Of a stretch of 64,000 bases of DNA, positions 9,270 through 15,786 are shown one piece after another. The first letter of the stretch is position 1; every line of letters begins with the position of its first letter. The stretch spans positions 124,001 to 188,000 of the forward strand of contig JACJYV010000004.1 of the NCBI GenBank assembly GCA_020635905.1, read 5' to 3'. Below the pieces are notes generated by a model that saw only the letters and a program-made list of their open reading frames with translations, made no database searches and had not been told where the DNA came from. A program made the translations under genes and the position numbers. Origin of the DNA: Bacteroidia bacterium (GTDB taxonomy: Bacteria > Bacteroidota > Bacteroidia > J057 > JADKCL01).

Positions 9270-9689
9270 TTAAGCCAGATGTGAAATATCAGCCGGAGGT
9301 CCGCGGTCGGCGGTGGTGCCGGGCAGGACCCCGGCAATAAAGGATTGGGTGAAACTGTCGAGACCCGCTTCGGGGTGAAATTGCTGCAGACTAAGTTGGG
9401 CCGTGGGCAGGTAAAAATCCCGCACCACAGTGGTTTGAAACTTGCAGGCGCCACATTCCTCGTAGTTGGGTACCAGGTGAGCCTTGTGGGTACAGTGGAC
9501 CCGGGCATGGTCGAGGGGGTGGTAAATGGAGGCGTGGCAGGGATCGAGTTCGGCCCGGGAGCCGGCCACGGCGCAATTGTCCTTGTGGTGGTGGCCCGGC
9601 CGCAGGGGAATGAGGTTGATGCCCAGACAGAGCAACAGGAGCCAGGCGGTGAGGCGTCCTTTGAACTGGTATTTTCCCTTGCGGTGCAC
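9270..9689 (-). CDS. Small exported His/Cys-rich protein, probable metal-handling partner of the TonB receptor
   Basis: This 139-residue protein starts at GTG and has a positively charged N-terminus followed by a hydrophobic segment (residues ~13-28, TAWLLLLCLGINLIPL). The mature part is rich in ligands: HHHKDNC, DPCHASIYHPLDHARVHC, and a CGAC pair around residues 85-88. I recall similar small proteins upstream of metal-related TonB receptors in Bacteroidota, but cannot name a family securely. It is first in a two-gene operon. The promoter at 9694-9723 puts the expected transcription start on or next to the GTG codon, so the mRNA may be leaderless. Confidence 0.75.
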   Translation of the reverse strand: MHRKGKYQFKGRLTAWLLLLCLGINLIPLRPGHHHKDNCAVAGSRAELDPCHASIYHPLDHARVHCTHKAHLVPNYEECGACKFQTTVVRDFYLPTAQLSLQQFHPEAGLDSFTQSFIAGVLPGTTADRGPPADISHLA

Positions 9690-9693
9690 AAAC

Positions 9694-9723
9694 CAAAGTT
9701 AGGGATAATTCCGGATTGTGCAA
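9694..9723 (-). promoter_or_regulatory. Bacteroidota-type promoter for the metal operon
   Basis: Reading on the minus strand, TTG (9723-9721), 19 bases, then TAACTTTG (9701-9694). This is an exact match to the Bacteroidota sigma-ABfr consensus TTG-N19-TAnnTTTG. Only four bases separate it from the GTG start codon at 9689. Confidence 0.7.
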
Positions 9724-9765
9724 CATTGTTGCAGGAATAATTCAGGAGTTGGGATAAAGGCATTG

Positions 9766-9845
9766 GGTTTTAGGTTATGGGTTTTAGGTTTTAGGTAATG
9801 GGTATTGCCACAAAGTGGGGCCTTTGGCCGATTTTAGGTTATGGG
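9766..9845. repeat. Short-unit repeats of TTTTAGGTTATGGG type
   Basis: The stretch repeats TTTTAGGTTATGGG/TTTTAGGT units at 9766-9803 and again at 9834-9845. The same words, inverted (CCTAAAACCTAAAACC), recur at 15735-15770. Nothing coding is seen between 9690 and 9988. Confidence 0.6.
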
Positions 9846-9920
9846 ATCAGGTTTTTTCAAAACAAACACGGCCAAAGGCTCCTTTAGGCGGCAACCACCC
9901 ACAAACAACCACCCACCATC

Positions 9921-9951
9921 TTGAAGCTTGCACCCTGAATAAGTATCTTTG
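9921..9951 (+). promoter_or_regulatory. Bacteroidota-type promoter for the TPR-LuxR regulator
   Basis: TTG at 9921-9923, 20 bases, then TATCTTTG at 9944-9951, followed by C. It lies 37 bases before the ATG at 9989 and fixes the start there rather than at an upstream in-frame codon. Confidence 0.75.
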
Positions 9952-9988
9952 CAGCCAATCCTTCATTCAATATCAAACTGCTTCGCCC

Positions 9989-11590
9989 ATGCGCATCCCA
10001 CTTTTGCTGTTTTTCCTTTCTTTACTGCCAGCTGTACTTTGGGCGGCGCTGCCTGATTCGGTGCAGGCGCACCTGAAGAGCATTTCCACGGAGGAACAGG
10101 CCCAGTACCTTAAGGAGTATGCGGTGGAAATGTATGTACGCGACAAGGACCTGGCCCTGGAAGCTTCCGCGGAAGGCTTACGGATCGCCACAGCGTCGAA
10201 GCTCTGGGAAAAGGTGGCCGACGGCTGCAACGCCCGGGGCATTATTTTTGGAGCCTACCGCGAATTGGATTCTTCGTTTGCCTGCTATGCCCGCTCTCTC
10301 GCCTTGTGCGATCAGTATGGGTTTGAAAAAGTGCGCATGAAGGTGGGCATGAACCTGGGCTCAAATTACCTGTACCAGGGCGAATACGAAAAAGCACTGG
10401 AGAGCTTCCATGCTTCTTTGGAGATATTTGAAAATTCAAACGATTCAGTAGGCATTGCCAATGCAACCAGCAATATCGGGATGTGCCATTTGCGGCTCAA
10501 TAACGATCCCCTGGGGCTCAGCTACCTGCGGAAGGCCCTGGCCATTTATCGCCAGCTGCAAATGACCTCCTACACCTGCCGCACCCTCAATATGCTGGGT
10601 GCCGCCTATGAGAAGATTAACCCGGATACTTCCATCTATTACCTCAATCAGGGCCTGCAATTGCTTGATCCGGCAGAAAATTCTACCCTGAAAAGCACCC
10701 TGCTCAATAACCTGGGCAATGCCTTCAACAAAAAGGGGGAAGTGGATAAGGCCCTCTCCGCTTACCAGAAGGCTTATGAGATTACCCTGGAAATGAACGA
10801 TGTGGCACATCAGATCACGGTATTGAGCAATCTGGGGATCATCTACAACCGCAAGGGCGATTACAACCGTGCCCTGGGATATCTGTTCAAAGGCCTGCCT
10901 TTGGTGGAGCAAAACGGGGAACTGCACAAGGAACTGCTGCTGGTGGAACGGATTGCAGCCGCCTATCAGGGATTGGGCAAGTATAAGGAAGCAGTCACTT
11001 ACCTGCAACGCCAGATTGCCCTCAATGACAGTATTTTCAGTCTGGAATCGGCCGAAAATATTCAGGAACTGGAAGTGAAGTACGAAGCGGCGAAGAAGGA
11101 AAAGGAAATCGCGGTCAAGGACCTGGATCTGGCCCGCTCCCAGGCGCAAAACCGGCAAAAAGTCCTGCTGATCATTCTGTTGTGCAGTGGTTTTGTGGTG
11201 CTGGCCCTGGTGGCCCTCCTGTTTTTCCGCAATTACCGCTACCAGCAGCGGCGCAAGGAGGCCCTGGCCCTGGAAAAGCTGCGGGAATACTCCCAGCAGA
11301 TCGAACTCCTGCGGGCCAGTGTGGATATGCAGCTGGCCGATGCCCGGGCCAGTTTCCCCATTCACATCTCCCAGGACGATCTGAACCGCAACCTGCTCGA
11401 CCCCCTTTCTGATCGGGAAATGGATGTGCTCAAGCAAATCGGGTCGGGCAAAACCAATAAGCAGATTGCAGAGGAGATTTTTGTTTCGGAGAATACGGTA
11501 AAGTTTCATCTCAAGAATATTTACCTCAAACTGGATGTGCAAAACCGCACTGAGGCCCTGGCCAAGGCGGGCGCCATGAAGCTGATCTGA
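9989..11590 (+). CDS. TPR sensor-regulator with C-terminal LuxR-type DNA-binding domain
   Basis: The 533-residue protein has a signal peptide (RIPLLLFFLSLLPAVLWA) and about seven tetratricopeptide repeats (residues ~40-370, e.g. GEYEKALESFHASLEIFE, NLGNAFNKKGEVDKALSAY). A coiled coil, one membrane segment (~395-417, VLLIILLCSGFVVLALVALLFF) and another coiled coil follow. The C-terminus is a LuxR/GerE helix-turn-helix (~470-533, LSDREMDVLKQIGSGKTNKQIAEEIFVSENTVKFHLKNIY). The expected topology is TPRs outside and the HTH in the cytoplasm, so a periplasmic cue would be passed directly to DNA. The family is common in Bacteroidota and targets are unknown. A MITE-like repeat starts 5 bases after the stop. 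Confidence 0.9.
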   Translation: MRIPLLLFFLSLLPAVLWAALPDSVQAHLKSISTEEQAQYLKEYAVEMYVRDKDLALEASAEGLRIATASKLWEKVADGCNARGIIFGAYRELDSSFACYARSLALCDQYGFEKVRMKVGMNLGSNYLYQGEYEKALESFHASLEIFENSNDSVGIANATSNIGMCHLRLNNDPLGLSYLRKALAIYRQLQMTSYTCRTLNMLGAAYEKINPDTSIYYLNQGLQLLDPAENSTLKSTLLNNLGNAFNKKGEVDKALSAYQKAYEITLEMNDVAHQITVLSNLGIIYNRKGDYNRALGYLFKGLPLVEQNGELHKELLLVERIAAAYQGLGKYKEAVTYLQRQIALNDSIFSLESAENIQELEVKYEAAKKEKEIAVKDLDLARSQAQNRQKVLLIILLCSGFVVLALVALLFFRNYRYQQRRKEALALEKLREYSQQIELLRASVDMQLADARASFPIHISQDDLNRNLLDPLSDREMDVLKQIGSGKTNKQIAEEIFVSENTVKFHLKNIYLKLDVQNRTEALAKAGAMKLI

Positions 11591-11594
11591 GAGA

Positions 11595-11712
11595 GAACCT
11601 CTAAAAACTTCGAATCTCTGCGTTAGACTTGGTTCAGAAATGCTCATTTACGGTAGTAAACTCCGCTTTCTTCACTTGCGTCCGCCTTGATCTTATTCGT
11701 TTTTAGAGGTTC
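11595..11712. repeat. MITE-like repeat family A, copy 1
   Basis: The ends are GAACCTCTAAAAAC (11595-11608) and GTTTTTAGAGGTTC (11699-11712), perfect inverted repeats of each other. The interior shares GAAATGCTCATTTACGGTAG and AAACTCCGCTTTCTTCA with the other copies. It has no open frame long enough to matter. Confidence 0.9.
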
Positions 11713-11725
11713 CCTGGGATTACAA

Positions 11726-12140
11726 GAGAACCTCGTCGCTGGACCTGGTTCAAAAGACAATGAGCAGATAGCAATTATCAATTAACAAACTCCGTTTTCT
11801 TTACCTGGGTCCGCCTTGATCTTCCGGGGTTTGAGTTCTCCTGAATTTTATACCGAACCAGAAGGGTTCGAAGGCAGTCCCGGAGGGACGTCACCTTTGT
11901 AGCCCGTGGCGTAAGCCCCGGGTAAATAAAAGCAGCATGGTGGACAGAGCCCCATGGGGGCGGCACCCGACCCCTCTTGTGGACTGTCCATGCTGCTGTG
12001 CCGCCCCTACGGGGCTATTCGCCTGTTCCTGGGAACAGGGAGGTGGTTAATTGGCAATGAGCAAATTACAATTATCAATTAACAAACAACGCTTTCTTCA
12101 CCTCCCTCCGCCTTGTTCTTCTGGAGTTTTTAGAGGTTCC
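11726..12140. repeat. Degraded family A copies around a REP-like relic
   Basis: A degenerate family A copy at ~11726-11843 and the 3' part of another at ~12051-12140 (ending GTTTTTAGAGGTTCC) bracket a G+C-rich stretch, ~11866-12044. That stretch contains CCCGTGGCGTAAGCCCCGGG and two interleaved inverted repeats (AGCAGCATGG.. with ..CCATGCTGCT; GGGGGCGGCAC with GTGCCGCCCC). This second part resembles REP sequences associated with RAYT transposases. No gene is seen in 11591-12294. Confidence 0.6.
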
Positions 12141-12294
12141 CTTTACATCAAAAAATCAGGTTTTTGGGGGTTTTCTGCAAAACTACCCGAACGGGTAGGG
12201 GATGCTGATGTCTGTTTACCAACCTTTGGACCCATGAACAAGGCCTTTTCCCGCCAGGGTCCAGGTCAGCCAAATCAAAGTAAACAGAAACATT

Positions 12295-13221
12295 ATGAAG
12301 CCTTATCTCATCTTACTCCTCCTCCTGCTGGGCGGATTGACCCAGGCCCAGGACATTTCCTACAAGATTCTCAGTGAAGAACCACCCAAAACGCCCCGGC
12401 TGAGTCTGAATACAGACCTCATTCAACTGGATTTTCTGCAACACAGTCTCGATGCCACCTCCTTCAATTTGGGGGTTTGGGGCTTTTACGAACTCGCCCC
12501 CGACCGCATCGGGTTGCAGTTTACGGTCCGGAAAAGCTGGTTGCTGTTGGGCCAAATGGCCCAAAAGGGCCTTCCCGGCAACCTTGAAACGGAGGGCGGC
12601 GCCTACCTGGTGCTTTCCAATGCCATCCGCAGAAGACAGACCAAAGTCGTGCTGAACCGGGAATATGGCGGCACCACCTATTCCACCAATTATAAGGGAG
12701 ATGTGGTGTCTTCCCGCACCGAAACCGTGACTTATATCATGATCCCTTCAGATAAGCGCAAACTCTTCATGGTGAGGGGGGGCCTGATCCGCAAGAGTAA
12801 TGGCAACGGCACGGATTATCTGGGTGACGAATATTCCTATGCGGACAATCCTGACTGGGTCAAATTTTCCACCACGGGAGTGTACCTGGGCATCAGCGGG
12901 CGCACCTTCACCAGTATCTTCATCGACACGGAAAAGTACGGGGTGCAATTCAATTCCATCGGCCGTGACCTCTATGCCGACCTGATGATCCTGCCCATCA
13001 ATACCTTCCGCGACCTGGAAGGCAACTACATCGGCCCCCTGATCAGAACCTACCAAAAGGCCCTGCCTTTGGGTTTCAGGGTGGGATACCGCATTTTTCA
13101 ATCGGATAAAAAAGCAAAAACAGGCAAACTTTTTGGGATGTGTGGTTCCTTTGAAGGTGGATACCGCCCATACACGGGAATTTATCTCAATGCAGGGCTC
13201 GGGATGACCATCCTTAAATAA
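12295..13221 (+). CDS. Secreted protein of unknown function, probable outer-membrane barrel or periplasmic
   Basis: The 308-residue protein has a clear signal peptide (KPYLILLLLLLGGLTQAQ). The mature part alternates polar and hydrophobic residues, is rich in Tyr and Gly, and ends with strand-like segments (GSFEGGYRPYTGIYLNAGLGMTIL), which fits a small beta-barrel. No family motif is recognised. It stands alone on the plus strand between repeat-rich gaps. Confidence 0.75.
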   Translation: MKPYLILLLLLLGGLTQAQDISYKILSEEPPKTPRLSLNTDLIQLDFLQHSLDATSFNLGVWGFYELAPDRIGLQFTVRKSWLLLGQMAQKGLPGNLETEGGAYLVLSNAIRRRQTKVVLNREYGGTTYSTNYKGDVVSSRTETVTYIMIPSDKRKLFMVRGGLIRKSNGNGTDYLGDEYSYADNPDWVKFSTTGVYLGISGRTFTSIFIDTEKYGVQFNSIGRDLYADLMILPINTFRDLEGNYIGPLIRTYQKALPLGFRVGYRIFQSDKKAKTGKLFGMCGSFEGGYRPYTGIYLNAGLGMTILK

Positions 13222-13234
13222 GAATCAGGCTCCC

Positions 13235-13279
13235 GGTTTACGGTTTACGGTTTACAGTTTACAGTCTGCGGTTTTCAGT
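13235..13279. repeat. GGTTTAC heptamer tandem repeat
   Basis: Four to five copies of GGTTTAC/AGTTTAC followed by a degenerate tail. The same heptamer recurs at 14690-14720. Confidence 0.7.
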
Positions 13280-13369
13280 TGGTTGTGAGTTTCTAAACTA
13301 TTAACCTGCAGGCTCGATACCCGCAACTGATGGCTCGCTACTCGCTTCTCCTAGCTCGCAGCTTAAATA

Positions 13370-14095
13370 CTAATTTGCCAATAAAATAAACTGATACTGC
13401 AGGCTGCTGTTGTCGATGTCGAAGCGGGAGAAGCCGGCCAGTTTGAGTTCGTCGCGGACTTCTTCGGCGGATAGTTTGTGCTCGACGGGGGGACCGACCG
13501 GCATTTCTTCTTTGCGGAAATCGACAATGGCCAGTACCCCGCCCGTGCGCAGGGCTTCCTTCACCTTGGAAAAGTACTCAGGGCGGTCGTTGATGTGGTG
13601 ATAGGTATTTACCAGCAGCACCAAATCCGTTTCGCCTGCGGCCAGGGAAGGATCGTCGGGCTGGGTGATGCGGGGCTCGATGTTGAGATCATGGAGAGAA
13701 TCGGTGTTCTCCATTTTGTTGATGATATAATCCAGGAAGCGCTCATCAATGTCGATGGCGATCACCTTTTTGGCAGTTTTGGCAATCCTGAAAGCAAAAT
13801 ACCCCGTACCTGAACCAATGTCGGCCACGGTCTTGCCGTGCAGGTTGCCCAGCTTTTTGATCACCAGTTCGGGTTGCTGCCAGGGATCGCGGTTGGGATC
13901 TTCAAACCTCTGCACCAGTTCTTCAAACTCAGAACTGTTCATGTAGTGGTTGGCATCTACGTGGTGGTGGTGCTTTTCCAGGGTGTCGGTGGACAGGGAA
14001 TCGGGCTTTCCGTTGAAATAATTCCCGGCAATTTGCTGGCATGAAACTGCCGTCAGCAGGAGGACAAGGGAGAAAGCCAGGGGGCGGAATTGCAT
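13370..14095 (-). CDS. Exported (lipoprotein-type) class I SAM-dependent methyltransferase-like protein
   Basis: Translation from the ATG at 14095 gives 241 residues beginning with a lipoprotein-like signal (hydrophobic 6-14, AVSC with Cys19). A short linker with HHHH (about residues 36-42) follows, then a Rossmann methyltransferase domain from about residue 70. This includes motif I VADIGSGTGYFAFRIA, acidic strand end VIAIDID, and the YHHINDRPEYFSKVKEALRTGG block typical of UbiE/Methyltransf_11. Cytosolic relatives lack the signal. A signal peptide on a SAM enzyme is odd because SAM is not thought to be abundant outside the cytoplasm; several genomes carry such genes, but their role is unclear. 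A promoter lies at 14127-14155. Confidence 0.8.
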   Translation of the reverse strand: MQFRPLAFSLVLLLTAVSCQQIAGNYFNGKPDSLSTDTLEKHHHHVDANHYMNSSEFEELVQRFEDPNRDPWQQPELVIKKLGNLHGKTVADIGSGTGYFAFRIAKTAKKVIAIDIDERFLDYIINKMENTDSLHDLNIEPRITQPDDPSLAAGETDLVLLVNTYHHINDRPEYFSKVKEALRTGGVLAIVDFRKEEMPVGPPVEHKLSAEEVRDELKLAGFSRFDIDNSSLQYQFILLAN

Positions 14096-14126
14096 GATGC
14101 AAATTTTCGGATTAATCGTCAAAAAG

Positions 14127-14155
14127 CAAAGATTAGGGGGGATTTCTTTCCACAA
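14127..14155 (-). promoter_or_regulatory. Promoter for the methyltransferase-like lipoprotein
   Basis: On the minus strand TTG (14155-14153), 18 bases, AATCTTTG (14134-14127), one mismatch to TAnnTTTG. It is 31 bases before the ATG at 14095 and supports that start over the longer in-frame extension. Confidence 0.55.
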
Positions 14156-14181
14156 ATTGAACAGTTGGTAAGACACCCAAA

Positions 14182-14225
14182 TAAAAACCCCCCGAAAGGC
14201 AACTTTGCACGCTTCCGGGGGTATT
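14182..14225 (-). terminator. Terminator of the rhodanese gene
   Basis: Reading leftwards from the rhodanese stop: ACCCCCGGAAG, a loop of about 13, then CTTTCGGGGGGT followed by TTTTATTT. The stem has one mismatch. Confidence 0.6.
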
Positions 14226-14245
14226 AATTCAAGGAGAAATGAACT

Positions 14246-14584
14246 CTATTCGATGGGGCCGTCCCAGCCGTTGATGCCGTAGCCGAGGTTGAAAAGCTGG
14301 GTGAATCCCATTTCATTCATCATGCGGCAGGCACTGCCGCTGCGTCCGCCCGAACGGCAGTACACAAAGTAGGCCTTCTCTTTGTCCATGGACTGGACTT
14401 TTTGGGAAAAAGCGGGGTCCATCACATTGATATTGATGGCGCCTGGAATGTAACCCGCGTCGTATTCAGCGGGAGTCCGTACATCGAGGATCACAGCCCC
14501 GGGAGTATTCTGAAAGCCATCCCTGAATTCCTGTGAGCCCAGATCCTGGAAGGGCGCATTGGATTTGAAAATTGATTTGAACAT
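14246..14584 (-). CDS. Single-domain rhodanese-like sulfurtransferase
   Basis: The 112-residue cytosolic protein has the whole rhodanese fold: VILDVRTPAEYDAGYIPGA (residues ~31-49), then the active-site loop CRSGGRS around residue 75, with the catalytic Cys present, and LGYGINGW near the end. Such proteins move sulfane sulfur, for example to thiols or cyanide. It is monocistronic, with a terminator right behind it. Confidence 0.9.
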   Translation of the reverse strand: MFKSIFKSNAPFQDLGSQEFRDGFQNTPGAVILDVRTPAEYDAGYIPGAININVMDPAFSQKVQSMDKEKAYFVYCRSGGRSGSACRMMNEMGFTQLFNLGYGINGWDGPIE

Positions 14585-14689
14585 TACTTTTCTGTTTTGA
14601 AGTTAGATCGAACCCGGATTTTTCAATTTCGGTTTCTGCTACAAAAGTGGGGGAGAAAGGGATGGAGGAAAATAACTTTTGTTACAAAA

Positions 14690-14752
14690 CAGTTTACAGT
14701 TTACGGTTTACGGTTTACAGTTCTAAGTTGTGAGTTCTGAGTTCTGAGTTTC
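14690..14752. repeat. Heptamer/nonamer low-complexity repeats
   Basis: AGTTTACGGTTTACGGTTTACAG is followed by repeated AGTTCTGAGTT words. It is non-coding and shares its unit with 13235-13279. The rest of 14585-14833 shows nothing. Confidence 0.6.
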
Positions 14753-14833
14753 AAGATATTAGGAGCAAGAAGAGGGGAAAGGCTGTGATTGTAATACGTT
14801 CAGAACTTACAACTTACAACTTAGAACTAATAA

Positions 14834-15202
14834 CTACTTCCTGAAAATAAAATACACGGCCAGAATCAGGAAAACAAAGCCCACCAGGTGATTCCATTTG
14901 AGGGTTTCGTTTTTGAAGGCGATCAGGGTGAAAATGGTAAATACCACCAGGGTGATCACTTCCTGGATGACTTTGAGTTGCACCAGGGTGAAGGGACCGC
15001 CATTGCCGATGAAGCCCATTTTATTGGCGGGCACCTGGAAAAAGTATTCAAACAGGGCGATTCCCCAACTGATCAACACAATGGAAACCAATCCCAGCTT
15101 GCTGAACCATTTCCATTCGGCAAATTTGAGGTGCCCGTACCAGGCCAGGGTCATAAAGGTATTGGAGAGAATGAGCAATCCAACGGTAGCCAGTGACTTC
15201 AT
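14834..15202 (-). CDS. DUF486 (DMT-like) small membrane protein
   Basis: The 122-residue protein has four predicted membrane helices (residues ~5-22, 35-55, 70-92 and 103-120). It carries the family landmarks NTFMTLAWYGHLK near the start and ISWGIALFEYFFQVPANKMG in the second helix/loop. These match DUF486 (drug/metabolite transporter-like). Its function is unknown. It lies 22 bases downstream of the VOC protein and is likely co-transcribed with it. Confidence 0.85.
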   Translation of the reverse strand: MKSLATVGLLILSNTFMTLAWYGHLKFAEWKWFSKLGLVSIVLISWGIALFEYFFQVPANKMGFIGNGGPFTLVQLKVIQEVITLVVFTIFTLIAFKNETLKWNHLVGFVFLILAVYFIFRK

Positions 15203-15224
15203 ACATGGGGGGTAAATCCTGCTG

Positions 15225-15602
15225 CTAATTTATTCGCCAGGGCGGATTAATCCTGTTTTTTCCGGCAAAAAATAATATCAGCTGGTTGCCATCCGGATCT
15301 TTGAGACGGGCTTCCCGCCGAAGCCAGCTTTGGTCGGTCGGCTGAGTTTCGAAAATAATGCCCTTTTCCTCCAGCTCCCGGACCCTTTCATCCAGATATT
15401 CCTCCTCAAAATAAACCCAGATTCCCTCACCTTCAGGCAGTTTTTCCACCTGATGCAAAGAAAAAGTGGATTCCCCGTCCGGACACACAAAGCGGGCATA
15501 CTGGTCGGATGAATGCACAATCAGGTGCAACCCCAGCTTTTGGTAGAAGGGAATCGAAAGGCGCAAATCCAGAGACGGTACGGTAATTTGGTTCAGTTTC
15601 AT
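15225..15602 (-). CDS. VOC (glyoxalase/bleomycin-resistance fold) family protein
   Basis: The 125-residue protein has the two beta-alpha-beta-beta-beta modules of the vicinal-oxygen-chelate fold: ITVPSLDLRLSIPFYQKLGL at the start and LKDPDGNQLILFFAG near the end. Potential metal ligands are His (FSLHQ, about residue 49) and Glu positions. The substrate is not evident. It is probably the first gene of a pair with the DUF486 gene. Confidence 0.85.
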   Translation of the reverse strand: MKLNQITVPSLDLRLSIPFYQKLGLHLIVHSSDQYARFVCPDGESTFSLHQVEKLPEGEGIWVYFEEEYLDERVRELEEKGIIFETQPTDQSWLRREARLKDPDGNQLILFFAGKNRINPPWRIN

Positions 15603-15608
15603 TTTTTT

Positions 15609-15786
15609 AGAGCTGCGAGTATTGAGCTTCGAGCTGCGAGGTTTAGTTGTTAGTTGTTAGTTCTAAGTTGGTTCTCATTCTTTTCGGAAAATAGCCATTA
15701 GCCAACACCCAACACCCAACACCCAACACCCAACCCCAAAAACCTAAAACCTAAAACCTAACACCTAACTGCTCATTGTTAATTGT
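15609..15786. repeat. Low-complexity intergenic words
   Basis: The gap holds GAGCTTCGAGCTGCGAG-type words, GTTAGTTGTTAGTT, four to five ACACCCA units (~15702-15735) and AAAACCTA units. The GAGCTnCGAGC words recur at 18486-18500 and 23675-23705, always in gaps. Confidence 0.55.

Noticed and set aside
10445..11647. 400-residue minus-strand frame opposite the TPR-LuxR gene
   Set aside because: Starts inside a family A repeat and is antisense to a well-supported regulator.
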